From IMG/VR virus record IMGVR_UViG_3300011115_000810, positions 1 to 29,685 of that record: a stretch of DNA of 29,685 nt. One strand, given 5' to 3'. Under the pieces are notes generated by a model that had not been told where the DNA came from, searched no databases, and saw only the letters and a list, made by a program, of their open reading frames with translations. Shown piece after piece: positions 5,720-15,540 of the stretch. Both the position numbers and the translations under genes were made by a program. How positions within the stretch are numbered: position 1 is the stretch's first letter; every line of letters begins with the position of its first letter. The stretch comes from a virus.

Positions 5720-8700
5720 CTACCGCACAATAGCTTGTTCAATCGCCTGCCCACGCGGAGTAATCTGCCTGGGGAGTTGTTTCGCAGAAACAGCCTTAAC
5801 ACGTCCGATGACTCGATCCAGTATGTACCCTTGATATCGTGCCCGAATCTGCGTGTCTGGGATCTTCGCAGTATCAACGCTATCTTGTCCAAGAACTTTT
5901 CGAATCTTATCGGTATCCATCTGCCCAATCTTTGCATAGCCGGTTGACTGGATGACAGCTTCCAAGGCTCGCTTGATTCGTGCTCCTGTTTCTTCTTGCC
6001 GCCGCACAAAAGCCGCGTCTGTCTCATTTTTAGATCTAGAGATTGGCTCAATCACCGCATTCGTTCGTTCTAGTTCTGCACGAACCGCATCACTAGCCGT
6101 CAGGTCCCGTTTCACTCCAACGGGGCTAAAAAACTCCCCTATGCCACCCAAATCTCGGGTGACCGGACGCCCAAGAGCATCCATGCGCATGGGCAAGCCT
6201 TTCGAAAGATAGGGTATTTGAGATTGCAGCTTTGCTAGCATCCCTCCGCCCTTTGTATCTCGTACATTTGGATCAACTGCATAGGCGGTACTCCGCATAA
6301 GCGCTGCAGCAGGCACAAGCGACTGTATGGTTCGATCGGCAAACCTTCCCAGTGCCTCTCCGGCACGAGGAGTGCCCGAAGAACCCAGCGCCTCAATCAG
6401 ATCCTTTCCGCCAGAGATCATCGGCAGTTCCATTATAGTCGCGGCAGGTGCCGTAGCCATACCCACTGCTGTCGTCAGGGCGTCGGCATTCCCAGTGCTC
6501 AACTCATGCATGGCGGCCCCGATTGCAATGAGGTTACCAAGAGGCGCAATACGGTTCGCTTGATACCAGGTGCCATCCACCAAAACGCTTCCCTCTTGCT
6601 TGCCATTCAGCTGCCATTGAGCACGAGTGCGTTGGTCGGAAGGGTAAAACCCTGTCGCCTTGCCAGCTTTTGCCAGAAAATAACCAAGGGCAAGCGCGGC
6701 AGATCCAGTCGTAGCCCTCCCAAGTCCCTCAACAACACTTTTTTGGAGCGCATAATCTTGCGTTCCCCGTAGCAGCTTTGTCAGTTCGGCTAATTGCGGC
6801 ACTACGCCAAGCGGACTGTACTCAAGTGTAGTCGTTGCAATGTTGGCTGGTGTTGTGACAAAAGGGAAAATAAGATCTCCCGCCTTCCCTAACGACTTGC
6901 GAACAGCCAATCCTGCCTCTGCCAGCTTTCCCTTATTGCGAAACGTTGCGGTCTCAGCATCAGCGATGGCCCTCACTGACATAATATCAGAAGGCTTTGC
7001 AACGATTTCTTGGACTCGTTGTGCCAGCGCTGACCCAACCCTTCCCTCTGATTGCGCCAGAACACGTGCCTGTTCGGCCAAAGATCGCTGTAATGCCATC
7101 CCGCGAAAAACCGCATCTTCCGCTTCCATTGAGCGAAAAATGTTTTTTGTATAAAGATTTAGAAGAACGCTATCGTAGTTAGTCTCACGAAACGCATCAA
7201 GTTTTCCCGCCCCGCTATAGCCAGAGCGCATAATCTGTTTCGCTTCTTCAAGTCCAGACTTTGCTCCCTCAAAACTTGCCTTGAGTGTCGCAACATCAAA
7301 GTTCTTTGTTCGTATGCCAGTTACCTGGCTTATGAGATTGTCAAAGATTGCGGACGGCGCATCCTTGACCGTCTCCAGCGTAGCCATGGTCGTATTGCCA
7401 GCGATGTTGGCAATATGCGTAGATGGCTTTGTCAGCAATCCTGCCCGAACAAACGTGGTAAACTTCTCCCACGGAGTGTTCTTCTTAATACGTTGTCCAA
7501 GTTCGACAAAAAGATTGACGTTGTGTTCGTCAGCCGCCCTATACACTGCGCTTCGCTCAGCGTCCGAAAGGGGACGCTTGGCAATATCCTGAAGACGTGA
7601 CAACCAGACCAATGGATCCGTAGAATCCAGTGCCGTCATCCGAAGCGCTGCAAGGTCACGCCCCGTCTCAGTCCTTTGTTTGCTAAAGGTGTTCCACAAG
7701 CCGTTGCGCTCGGCGGCAAGCTTATCCCGAAGCAACTCTGCAATCTTTCGGTCCTCGGGTGAGGCAAAATCATTTGTCGCAAGCTTTTTCAAAACATCGG
7801 ATTCGTCCGTCTGCACATTCTTCATGGCAGTCCTGATCCGAAGCAAATCATCACGACCAAGCCGCTGTCCATCTGCGGTCCGCTGGATTACGTCAGCAAC
7901 GTCAACTCCCAAATCCTGTGCGACACGAGCCCTTACCGTTTCATGCGACTCTGGCTCAAGCAAACGGCCAGAAGATTTTCGTAAGGCAATGTCCGTTTCC
8001 CGAATAGCTTGCTCGGTCGTTGCCAACAATCGTTGCTGCGTTGCTGGATCCGATGACAGCGACGCAACATTAATGTAGTTCTCAGGACCAATCTGGCCTG
8101 TGTAGGGGACCTCGCGCGTTACACTCTTTACAGCCTTCTCCACATCCTGCCCTGCTGTTCCTAAAGTTGCAACTGTGGGGGAGACCGGAGCTGATGCTAA
8201 CTCCGTGGTACGAACCACGTTAGGCTCTATCGGCTCGCCTAATGATGCTACACGACTGGTCGCTCCCGTCACATCGTTACGGCGAGAAAGCTTTTGAACA
8301 ATCGCATTAACGTTATCGCTTTTGTTTAACGCTTTGACGCCTGTCCCAAGCAACTCCCCAATCGCTTCAAGCGATCCCATTGTTGCGACAGAAACCAGCG
8401 CACGACCAGTAGGAGTCTGCGCCTGTTCCTGCAAGATTTGCCCAGCTTTTTCAGCGCCAACATAGTTAGCCAACTTGGAGAGCAACGCCGCTTCCGACTG
8501 CTCGGGAGTTCCGCCGACAGCCTCTAGTCCAGCTAATGCCGTTACACCTAATGGTCCACCCATATAAGAAGCAAGGCCATACTTTAGGGCAGTCCCTGAA
8601 GCTTCCGCAACTGACTTTGCAGATTCAAACGTTGGATGAAGCGCAGCGTCTGTTGGGCGAAGGGCGGAAATCCCTTGTTCTGTTAATGCACGAATCGCCT

Positions 8701-9025
8701 CGGGTTGACCCTGATGTCCCCCAAGAAACGCTGGAAGATTGTCTAGGACTCCAGCCAAGTTTGCTGCTGTGCCACCGACTGCTCCGACTACTCCTGCGGC
8801 TGCCCCACGCGATCGTGCACCTGCCATAACGGGGTCAAAGCCGCCGGAACTTCTTCCCTCAATCCTTTTTGTGCTAGAGACAGATTGGGAAGGGACCTTC
8901 ACAATATTATCAAAAGTTTTCTGACGAGATGATCCATTGACGAGATCATCAAAAGGTCCGCCAGATCGCGCTGCGGAACGGATAGCCTGACCTTCATCTG
9001 ATCCAATCAGATCGGAGAATGGCAT
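5720..9025 (-). CDS. Large virion-associated (ejection-type) protein
   Basis: This 1101-residue protein begins MPFSDLIGSDEGQAIRSAAR. It has Gly/Ala-rich amphipathic and hydrophobic stretches (for example VVGAVGGTAANLAGVL) and long helical, Arg/Glu/Gln-rich regions. At about residues 515-545 there is a segment with FVRAGLLTKPSTHIANIAGN; THI.N..GN recurs in very large phage proteins delivered with DNA. Its position as the largest gene downstream of the tail-nozzle block fits an internal or ejection protein, analogous to P22 gp16/gp20 or T7 gp16. No lysozyme or transglycosylase motif is seen. The coding sequence looks less GC-rich than the capsid genes. Confidence 0.75.
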   Translation of the reverse strand: MPFSDLIGSDEGQAIRSAARSGGPFDDLVNGSSRQKTFDNIVKVPSQSVSSTKRIEGRSSGGFDPVMAGARSRGAAAGVVGAVGGTAANLAGVLDNLPAFLGGHQGQPEAIRALTEQGISALRPTDAALHPTFESAKSVAEASGTALKYGLASYMGGPLGVTALAGLEAVGGTPEQSEAALLSKLANYVGAEKAGQILQEQAQTPTGRALVSVATMGSLEAIGELLGTGVKALNKSDNVNAIVQKLSRRNDVTGATSRVASLGEPIEPNVVRTTELASAPVSPTVATLGTAGQDVEKAVKSVTREVPYTGQIGPENYINVASLSSDPATQQRLLATTEQAIRETDIALRKSSGRLLEPESHETVRARVAQDLGVDVADVIQRTADGQRLGRDDLLRIRTAMKNVQTDESDVLKKLATNDFASPEDRKIAELLRDKLAAERNGLWNTFSKQRTETGRDLAALRMTALDSTDPLVWLSRLQDIAKRPLSDAERSAVYRAADEHNVNLFVELGQRIKKNTPWEKFTTFVRAGLLTKPSTHIANIAGNTTMATLETVKDAPSAIFDNLISQVTGIRTKNFDVATLKASFEGAKSGLEEAKQIMRSGYSGAGKLDAFRETNYDSVLLNLYTKNIFRSMEAEDAVFRGMALQRSLAEQARVLAQSEGRVGSALAQRVQEIVAKPSDIMSVRAIADAETATFRNKGKLAEAGLAVRKSLGKAGDLIFPFVTTPANIATTTLEYSPLGVVPQLAELTKLLRGTQDYALQKSVVEGLGRATTGSAALALGYFLAKAGKATGFYPSDQRTRAQWQLNGKQEGSVLVDGTWYQANRIAPLGNLIAIGAAMHELSTGNADALTTAVGMATAPAATIMELPMISGGKDLIEALGSSGTPRAGEALGRFADRTIQSLVPAAALMRSTAYAVDPNVRDTKGGGMLAKLQSQIPYLSKGLPMRMDALGRPVTRDLGGIGEFFSPVGVKRDLTASDAVRAELERTNAVIEPISRSKNETDAAFVRRQEETGARIKRALEAVIQSTGYAKIGQMDTDKIRKVLGQDSVDTAKIPDTQIRARYQGYILDRVIGRVKAVSAKQLPRQITPRGQAIEQAIVR

Positions 9026-9040
9026 AGCAGAGTCTGGTAG

Positions 9041-10192
9041 TTATTTGGAAGGTGACGCAAGTATGCGGAGCCGCTTATTCACCGACTCTACCCGTATTCG
9101 CGTTTCTTCAGGTGTCAACTTCAGTGCCACGATTTTCGCGATCGCTTTACCTGCCTCTTTAGTCAAAGCCGCAATATCTGGTTGCTCAGCAACCCTGTAT
9201 CCTTCCCCTGCTGCTGTTGTAAACGTACTCATATCACGGATCAATCCAGCGGTATACTGATTAACCTGATCTTCAGTTGGCACTACACGCTCGCCCGTGA
9301 GTGGATTGACATATCCTTTCCGAAATGTCGCCGTTACTGCCAGCAGGTTGTCACGTAGCTCGGAAGCGGAGGTTCCACGCGGAGCCGTTGGAAAGAGGGC
9401 AGCATGGGCAGACGGTGCCTTGACCAGTAGCTCGAGCTTCGCCTGTTCCGCGTCCGGCCCCTTGCCCTTCGCCCGTTTCGCCAAGTCCACGATATAGGCG
9501 TTCTCCTTTGTCACCTTCATTCCTTGCCCTCGGATAGACGCAAGGTTTGAGTTCTTTGCAAAAGCAATCGCTTCTTCGTCTGAGACTTCAACGTCCGCCC
9601 CGAGCACACTACGAGCGGTTCCTCGTCCCTCTTCGATCAAGTCCTTGCGGGTCTTAGCATCAACTAAAGCTTGTTTGCTAGCAGCACTTGGGATGGTGTA
9701 ACGGCTGTCACCAAGTTGGACTGAGTTCCGCATGGTTGCGTCCATTGCGGAAAGAGCTGTCTGTTTGTCCTTGAGGATACCCGACAACTGGGCCTGTGGT
9801 TCATACTTTGATGGCAACTCCGCAGAAGCAAGGGCCAGCCCACGCTGCGTTGTTGCAGGCGGTAGGTCTGCCACTGGCGTTGGAACCGAGGACTGGGTAC
9901 CCAAAATGTCCTGAGCCATAGCCATCCCCTTCTGTGTATCTCGCTGTGCCTGTCCACTTACAACGTTCGGGTCAACCGTAGTTGCCCCGAGGTCAAGGAA
10001 ATAGGCTTTGTCTCGCGCAAGTGCAATAGCGTCCTGTCGTTGCTGACGCGCCTCATTCCGAGCATCGTTCTCTTCCTCTCGCCTAAGCCTTTCAGCCACA
10101 AGTGCTTCTGCACGTTGCTTCTGCTTGCTCTCTACATAGCCCCCTGCTCCACCAGCAAGGGCAGCGAGGATGGCACCAAGTCCGTTTGGCAT
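9041..10192 (-). CDS. Ejection/internal virion protein candidate
   Basis: This 383-residue protein begins with a small-residue hydrophobic segment (LGAILAALAGGAGGYVE), followed by a strongly charged helix (KQKQRAEALVAERLRREEEN, then ARNEARQQRQDA). The rest is helical and Ala-rich, with no recognisable enzymatic motif. The combination of a membrane-active N-terminus and long coiled regions, and its place between two other large virion genes, suggests an injected protein that helps DNA cross the envelope. It starts four bases after the previous stop. Confidence 0.65.
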   Translation of the reverse strand: MPNGLGAILAALAGGAGGYVESKQKQRAEALVAERLRREEENDARNEARQQRQDAIALARDKAYFLDLGATTVDPNVVSGQAQRDTQKGMAMAQDILGTQSSVPTPVADLPPATTQRGLALASAELPSKYEPQAQLSGILKDKQTALSAMDATMRNSVQLGDSRYTIPSAASKQALVDAKTRKDLIEEGRGTARSVLGADVEVSDEEAIAFAKNSNLASIRGQGMKVTKENAYIVDLAKRAKGKGPDAEQAKLELLVKAPSAHAALFPTAPRGTSASELRDNLLAVTATFRKGYVNPLTGERVVPTEDQVNQYTAGLIRDMSTFTTAAGEGYRVAEQPDIAALTKEAGKAIAKIVALKLTPEETRIRVESVNKRLRILASPSK

Positions 10193-10196
10193 ATGA

Positions 10197-12050
10197 TTAC
10201 ATTCCGATGAGTTTCTTTTGTTCTGGCGTCAGCTTGTCGTAAAAGCCTGGGCCAAATATCGTTTCAAAAAACTTAGCATAACGAGCCTGTTCCTCTGCCT
10301 GAAGCCGACGTGAATCAAGCGCTCCATTTTGCTGCAGGTTAGCAACACTATAGTTATTGCTCAGGACGCCCTTCACTGCATCAAGGCCACGATTGAGATT
10401 GTTCATCTCCGTCTCAATCCGCATGGCCTCTCCCATTCGACCTTCCGATACCGCGTTTTGGTACTGACTCTGCAGCGAGTTGAAGCGGTTGATTTGCTGA
10501 TTGGCAATATCGTTGTACACGCTCTGCCCAGAGTTCACCGCCTGTTGACGATCGGTGGCCTGGGTGGTGGCCGCTTCACGGAGCAGCCCTGCAGTCAAAT
10601 CAGCCCGGACACGGGCCTGTCGTTCACCCAACGACTCGCCCTGTCGTGCGGCAATCGAGGAAGCCCCGAGTCCACGGTTGGCCATCTGCTCACTGAGTGC
10701 ACGGTTCTCTTGGCCAAACTGAGTGCCCAGGTTGGCTTCAGCCGCATCACGAATCGACGTGAACGCTGCATTGTCATACCGCGACGGATTCTTCAAGGCG
10801 GCCTGTACTGCCGCAATCAGGTCAGCTTGGAGGCCACGGGTTGCCTCTGGTCCCTGTTCTGCCCCTGCCATCGTGGGAGCTTTGATGCCCCCATAGGGCT
10901 GAATGTTCGGTGCACTGATACTGAAGTTCCCACTCGATCGCCCAAGAAACGCGTTGACACGGGCCATGAGCTGCTGGTCTGTAATCGCCAGCTTGGAGTA
11001 GTCTGGGAGTGGAGGAAGAGCATTATTGCCATCGCCACCACCACCGCCACCACCGCCACCGCCGCCACCACCGCCACCACCACCACCACCGCCAGTACCG
11101 GGAGTGGTGGTAGTGTCAGGCATGGGGATGCCAAGGCCATTCAGGAACGTGGCCAATGCCTTGCGTGATGCAATGTAATCGGGATCATTTGCAAACCCGC
11201 CATGCCCAGTTCCCGAATACGTATCGATGAAGTCCTTCTTCTCAAGGTCCGACATCCCAAAAATGGCGTTCAACATTGGGATAGCGGAATAGTTGTCGAG
11301 CATACCGATAGTCCGCGCCGTACTCTGCTGCGACTCTCTGCCACCAAGGGTAGCAGAGGGACTCTTGACCGACTTCTCAAAGGCCTTTTCTGCTACCGTG
11401 TATTTGTCAAGATCGGCTTGCGACTTGAAGACCAGCTCGCCCGTAGTAGCGTCCTGTGATGTAAAGGCGCTATTCATAGCCGCAAATGCAGCATCGCCGT
11501 CACCGCTACCCGCAGATCCCTTATACCCAATCCCGCTAAGACTATTCCCAGAACGAGGCTTGTATCTAAAGGCTCCTGCTGCTGCGGCATCCTTAGCAGC
11601 CTGTTTTTCTTCATCGTCTTTTCTCTTCCGCTCCTGATACTCCTCCTCCGTCTCACCCTCTAGTGGCGTTAGGATAGAAGAAAAGCCTAAGTTACCTCCA
11701 GTCACGTTTTTATTGGCCGTGCCCGGAGTAACTACAGAAGTGTCGATCGGAATCTGGGTAAAGTCTGGCTGCCCCTCATATCCATTGGCTAGTTGGGCAT
11801 TCACACCACTGAGCAGATTGCTTGGGGTGATGACCGATGTAGTTTTTGGGGCAGGACGCGCGATGCCCTGGCTCTGCAGCTGGGCAAAGTTTGGCTGGCC
11901 AGCAACAGGACCCTCCGGAAAGTTGATTGCCGGAGAGCCACCAAAGATGTTGGCTGCGCCAACCTGCCCTTCCTTTTGGGCGTTGCCATCACTCGCCGTC
12001 GTGATGGTCTGCTGCCCAAACAGGGCCTTCTTATACCCGTTCAGTGCCAT
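10197..12050 (-). CDS. Virion structural/ejection protein with polyglycine linker
   Basis: This 617-residue protein contains a run of 20 consecutive glycines at about residues 320-339. The run separates a polar N-terminal half (with EEEYQERKRKDDEEKQAAKD) from a helical C-terminal half rich in Gln/Ala/Arg, for example ANRGLGASSIAARQGESLGE. That C-terminal pattern is common in phage internal proteins of the P22/T7 type. The start overlaps the preceding stop as TAATG. A flexible hinge between two virion-protein domains is inferred; no enzymatic motif is present. Confidence 0.7.
   Translation of the reverse strand: MALNGYKKALFGQQTITTASDGNAQKEGQVGAANIFGGSPAINFPEGPVAGQPNFAQLQSQGIARPAPKTTSVITPSNLLSGVNAQLANGYEGQPDFTQIPIDTSVVTPGTANKNVTGGNLGFSSILTPLEGETEEEYQERKRKDDEEKQAAKDAAAAGAFRYKPRSGNSLSGIGYKGSAGSGDGDAAFAAMNSAFTSQDATTGELVFKSQADLDKYTVAEKAFEKSVKSPSATLGGRESQQSTARTIGMLDNYSAIPMLNAIFGMSDLEKKDFIDTYSGTGHGGFANDPDYIASRKALATFLNGLGIPMPDTTTTPGTGGGGGGGGGGGGGGGGGGGGDGNNALPPLPDYSKLAITDQQLMARVNAFLGRSSGNFSISAPNIQPYGGIKAPTMAGAEQGPEATRGLQADLIAAVQAALKNPSRYDNAAFTSIRDAAEANLGTQFGQENRALSEQMANRGLGASSIAARQGESLGERQARVRADLTAGLLREAATTQATDRQQAVNSGQSVYNDIANQQINRFNSLQSQYQNAVSEGRMGEAMRIETEMNNLNRGLDAVKGVLSNNYSVANLQQNGALDSRRLQAEEQARYAKFFETIFGPGFYDKLTPEQKKLIGM
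11034..11093 (-). repeat. Trinucleotide GGY tract encoding 20 glycines
   Basis: Sixty bases consist of irregularly alternating GGT and GGC codons on the minus strand, with no other codon. The mixture of two codons makes it less slippery than a pure triplet repeat, yet it is a likely site of length change by recombination or replication slippage. It encodes the flexible linker of the 617-residue virion protein. Confidence 0.95.
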
Positions 12051-12973
12051 TAGATGTGCCCCGCAGAGCCCAAGCCCTTCATGACAGAGCCACCAAAGAG
12101 TGTGCTATCCCCACTGCCCATGATGGCTTTCATAAGCTGCTCCCGTACTGGCGACATTTCAGCGTCACGGTTCTGCATAATCATCAAGATGCGCTTCCGG
12201 TCTTCCTCGGAAAGCGTCTGCTGACGATTTGCCCGTGCCTCCTGCCCTCGCTGAATCTCTGCGTTCAGCTCATACCGCCGCCTTTCGTCCCCTTCCTCAG
12301 CAGCCAGTCGGCGGTTGTTATAGTCATTTTGGGTCTGGGTTTGCTGATTACCGCTGTAGGCATCGTACCCTTTTCCAAGAACATTTGCAACAGTTTCAAA
12401 GTTCTTACCCTGACCAAGCCAATCAAACATTCCCATGGGACCACTCCGAATAGAGTTTGAAGCTGCCTGTTTTGTCACAGCATTCGTCACAGCATCCACG
12501 CCAGCATCCCCACCAGCAGCACCCGCACTAGCCGCCCCAAGGGCTCCCTTGACGCTAGAGAGCAACCCTTGCCCACTGCTAGTGAGCAAGGCATTATCAA
12601 TGCCCGTCTTGGCAATGTTTCCAATGTTTGTCCCCTTGCGAACCCCGGCTCCAGCCGCAGCGCCAAGGCCGCCAAGCAAGACACCACCAACCCCACCCGT
12701 CAAAATCCCTGCAATGGGCGCAATGTTCTTTAGGGCATTGCCTACAAAGTTTCGATTGCGATCAACAAGACCGCCAGTACCCCACTGCTGATGCGCGTTA
12801 TCTACCGCTGTTCCTGTAGAGTTTGCCAGCGCATCAGCCTCGTCATGGCTAAGCTTTCGGTTACCCTTATACCACCAGCCGTCAGGGCCAATCGTAGCCC
12901 CCATGGCCTTTGCTTGTGCAGCAGCACGAGGATCGCCCGTTTCGTAGGTACCACGATACGTGCCCTGTGGCAT
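12050..12973 (-). CDS. Ejection/internal virion protein candidate with glycine-zipper region
   Basis: This 307-residue protein has a polar N-terminus containing DGWWYKGNRKLS, then a Gly/Ala-rich hydrophobic region (APIAGILTGGVGGVLLGGLG, then AAAGAGV) at about residues 85-112. Further on come a helical, Arg/Gln/Glu-rich stretch (RRLAAEEGDERRRYELNAEI) and a C-terminus in Met/Gly. Glycine-zipper segments of this type occur in phage proteins that enter membranes during genome delivery. It starts with ATG after GAGGAC and ends in a TAATG overlap. Confidence 0.65.
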   Translation of the reverse strand: MPQGTYRGTYETGDPRAAAQAKAMGATIGPDGWWYKGNRKLSHDEADALANSTGTAVDNAHQQWGTGGLVDRNRNFVGNALKNIAPIAGILTGGVGGVLLGGLGAAAGAGVRKGTNIGNIAKTGIDNALLTSSGQGLLSSVKGALGAASAGAAGGDAGVDAVTNAVTKQAASNSIRSGPMGMFDWLGQGKNFETVANVLGKGYDAYSGNQQTQTQNDYNNRRLAAEEGDERRRYELNAEIQRGQEARANRQQTLSEEDRKRILMIMQNRDAEMSPVREQLMKAIMGSGDSTLFGGSVMKGLGSAGHI

Positions 12974-13273
12974 TTAGTCCTCACTCCGAAAGATGATAAA
13001 GTCAAGCAGCGAGCTTGCTGGTGCTGCCGTTCCAAAGGTGCATGTAAAGCTCGAGGTAGTACGGGCAGTGACCGCGCGGGTGGTGAGCCACGAGGTCGTG
13101 ATATGCACCCCGTAGTTCGTGTCCGATTCCTTTCGAGCCAGTGGGATGACCGCAGTCACCGCCGTAGCCGTCACGGGAATCTTCACCCCACATCCACCTG
13201 ACGTTGCATACCGAAACCGGATGCGCCGAACTTGCTCTTCTTCACGGGCGTTCACTGCCACAGGAGCCGTCAT
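12974..13273 (-). CDS. Small virion-associated hypothetical protein
   Basis: This 99-residue, Thr/Ser/Ala-rich and beta-predicted protein (VTATAVTAVIPLARKE, then WLTTRAVTARTTSSF) lies between the nozzle gene and the ejection proteins. Its start overlaps the nozzle stop as TAATG. The composition and location suggest a minor structural component, for example a tail or neck accessory protein. No family is recognised. Confidence 0.6.
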   Translation of the reverse strand: MTAPVAVNAREEEQVRRIRFRYATSGGCGVKIPVTATAVTAVIPLARKESDTNYGVHITTSWLTTRAVTARTTSSFTCTFGTAAPASSLLDFIIFRSED

Positions 13274-14841
13274 TAGGTACCCCCTCGACGGCCCATGGCA
13301 AATGCTTGCACTTCGGCCCGTGAATACAGGGCGTCGGCTTCGCCTGAATCCACGATCGTCAAGTCAATCCACTCCCCACGGTCAGCCAATGGGACACGAA
13401 AGACTGCCGCGTTGGTCACTGCAAGGCTCGTTGCATCAATGGCATAGCTGCCGCTGCCCGACTGGGTGACCCATTCCACCGATACGTCATCCGTACCACG
13501 GGGGTCCATCAGGAGATAGCCCCAGCGATAGGCCTTCTCGTTCATAGGGTCGCCAGCAAAGAATCGGTGTGGCTGGACACTCATGATGAATGAGGTACCA
13601 CCCGTGTAGTTCACGGTGAGGTTGTCGAGATATGCCCCGTCTGCATCACAGAGCGTGACCCACCCGCTCGCATCGCCACGCAGAATGAGGAACCGTCCCT
13701 CATTGTCCTCGGACTCAAAGTGGCAAGTGGTTGCTGGGGAGAGATAGCCAGCATCCCACGGACCCGACCAGGCATTGAGTCGGTAGTTGTAAACCATGAT
13801 CCCAACATCCGGGACAAACCACCGGATCTCATGGTAGTTACGGGCATGAACTCCACGAACTCCCGCAACCGTATCCCCATCCCAGCCGCGCACAATACTA
13901 TCGATCGGAGCGGAAATAGATTCAGGCGGGGTATGCTCACTCACCCGATAGAACCCGTTTGTGCCAAGGAAATACACCTGACCAGACACTTCAACGATGG
14001 AGAAGGCATTGGTTGTGCCGACTTCACTCGTGATACCCGTCGCACCAGCAGCAATCGCAATATCATCCTGAGTAAAGCCCGTCCAACGTGAGATGCCGCT
14101 GCGGTGGAAGATCATCAGGCTCGATCCACTGACCGCAAGGCCCGTAGTCACCTGATCGCCAAAGGTACGGATGATGGCTTCCCCACCACCACTCGCGCCG
14201 ACCCCCAGTGTATCTCCGTCGTTCAGCTCAGAGTAGTACACACTCTGGTTCGTTCCCGTCACCCCAAAGAGGCGCTGGTTATAGACGGCAATCTGCGTGA
14301 CGCTTGGGGTGCTTGCGAGGTTCAGCTCGAGTGTCGTCCCGTCCCATCGGTTGAGCGGCCCACCATCTGCGATATACATACACTCGGTATCCGCAGGAGC
14401 CGTGTACAGGAAGCTCGCAAAGTCTGGAGTGCCCGTGGTGGCAAGGCCATTCCCTTGGGAAACGAACGGGGTGACGGTCGACTCAGAGAACAGCGTCAGG
14501 CTGTCTTCTGTCGTGAGTTCGTCCCCAGTACTCGTGGAAAAGCTGAACAGGGTCGACGGCGACGAGAATCCCGACGCATAGAGGTATCCATCCTGGACTA
14601 CCATGATCTTCGAGTTGGTTACTCGATACCAGGTGGCCCCATTCTGAATAGCTTGGCCGCCGCCGAGCGCAGCCAGCGTCAGCTGGACAGTTCCTAGCCG
14701 CTTGCCTGCTCCGCCAAACTCCGAAAGGCGCACATTCGTCGCCTCCCGCACCTGATTAGGCTGCATCTGCGATGGGTCAGCCGTGACATTGAGGCCACCG
14801 CCGAACGACGGCTGCGCGTCAAGGACGACTTCGCGGCCCAC
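13273..14841 (-). CDS. Tail nozzle/stabilisation protein (P22 gp10-like)
   Basis: This is a 522-residue, beta-rich protein. The N-terminus PSFGGGLNVTADPSQMQPNQ, then REATNVRLSEFGGAGKRLGT, is the hallmark of phage nozzle or stabilisation proteins that begin with a GG.N....P....NQ..EA.N. Repeated short beta units follow (YLYASG, MIFHRSGISRWTGF, QVYFLGTNGFYRVSE), consistent with a beta-propeller. It would form the distal tube closing the portal channel below the adaptor. The start is GTG at 14841 right after the adaptor stop, with GGAG upstream. Confidence 0.8.
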   Translation of the reverse strand: MGREVVLDAQPSFGGGLNVTADPSQMQPNQVREATNVRLSEFGGAGKRLGTVQLTLAALGGGQAIQNGATWYRVTNSKIMVVQDGYLYASGFSSPSTLFSFSTSTGDELTTEDSLTLFSESTVTPFVSQGNGLATTGTPDFASFLYTAPADTECMYIADGGPLNRWDGTTLELNLASTPSVTQIAVYNQRLFGVTGTNQSVYYSELNDGDTLGVGASGGGEAIIRTFGDQVTTGLAVSGSSLMIFHRSGISRWTGFTQDDIAIAAGATGITSEVGTTNAFSIVEVSGQVYFLGTNGFYRVSEHTPPESISAPIDSIVRGWDGDTVAGVRGVHARNYHEIRWFVPDVGIMVYNYRLNAWSGPWDAGYLSPATTCHFESEDNEGRFLILRGDASGWVTLCDADGAYLDNLTVNYTGGTSFIMSVQPHRFFAGDPMNEKAYRWGYLLMDPRGTDDVSVEWVTQSGSGSYAIDATSLAVTNAAVFRVPLADRGEWIDLTIVDSGEADALYSRAEVQAFAMGRRGGT

Positions 14842-15531
14842 TTAAGCTCCCGCCCATTCGTGGGCGTTGTCCGGATAGTCGAGCAGCGTCGGCGTGACCG
14901 TCTGCCGACGAATATCGTCGAGCAGAATACGACGGGACTCACTCGCCAGCCCACGCAATACCGATGCCGCTTCCGGTTCTGCTCCACCCTTCAGCAACAG
15001 CGTGGCTGCCGCTTCATAGCAGAGGAGCAGGTGTGATGCCACTGGGAAGTTGATTGTACTGGCTCCCGATGCCAAGCTCGACAGCGAGGTAGGCTTGTAG
15101 TTCACCACCACCGTCAGCGTCAGACCAGACTGCACAGGCAAGACCTGAATCGCGTCCAGACCTGCCCGATAGTACAGCCGAGGCCGGAGGTACACGGCAC
15201 TCGTCGTCGTTGCTAACGGAACATGACGGAACTGCGTCTCCCCGTACAACTGCGACCCATCGTTCATCGACAGGATGCGATAGTAGTTCTTCTGATTATC
15301 TCCGCTGCCCGTATTGAGGTCAACGGTGTCCACAACGCCACTCGCGTCAGTCGTGACCGACACGCTATTGAACGTGTAGTACGGCGTCGCGTTCAGGAAG
15401 TTTGACCACTCATTATCGTAGCTCTCATTGAGGACCGACAGGATCAGCGCGTCGGTCCATCGTGTCGAACCCGCCGCATCCATAAACTGACGTGTCGCTG
15501 CAATCAGTTCGTCCCGTGTCGCGTTGGCCAT
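14842..15531 (-). CDS. Head-to-tail adaptor / tail tubular protein A-like
   Basis: This 229-residue protein is helical at the N-terminus (TRDELIAATRQFMDA, then TDALILSVLNESYDNEWSNF). It then has a beta-rich middle with YYRILSMNDGSQLYG and a helical C-terminal part (LLLCYEAAATLLLKGGAEPE) of small adaptor proteins such as T7 gp11 and P22 gp4. It sits directly upstream of the nozzle gene, the usual gene order for short-tailed phages. It starts with ATG after GAGGG. Assignment is by architecture and order. Confidence 0.7.
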   Translation of the reverse strand: MANATRDELIAATRQFMDAAGSTRWTDALILSVLNESYDNEWSNFLNATPYYTFNSVSVTTDASGVVDTVDLNTGSGDNQKNYYRILSMNDGSQLYGETQFRHVPLATTTSAVYLRPRLYYRAGLDAIQVLPVQSGLTLTVVVNYKPTSLSSLASGASTINFPVASHLLLCYEAAATLLLKGGAEPEAASVLRGLASESRRILLDDIRRQTVTPTLLDYPDNAHEWAGA

Positions 15532-15540
15532 CGTGCCCTC

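Noticed and set aside
5419-6051. 210-residue version of the small coiled-coil membrane gene
   Set aside because: The upstream 118 residues overlap the large virion gene and look like a frame shadow; the ATG at 5697 gives a compact membrane protein.
10329-11168. Long plus-strand frame opposite the polyglycine gene
   Set aside because: It is an antisense shadow with a Thr/Ala repeat mirroring the GGY tract and no ribosome binding site.
11406-11411. Minus-strand TTGACA as an internal promoter
   Set aside because: It lies in coding sequence and no -10-like hexamer follows at 16-18 bases.
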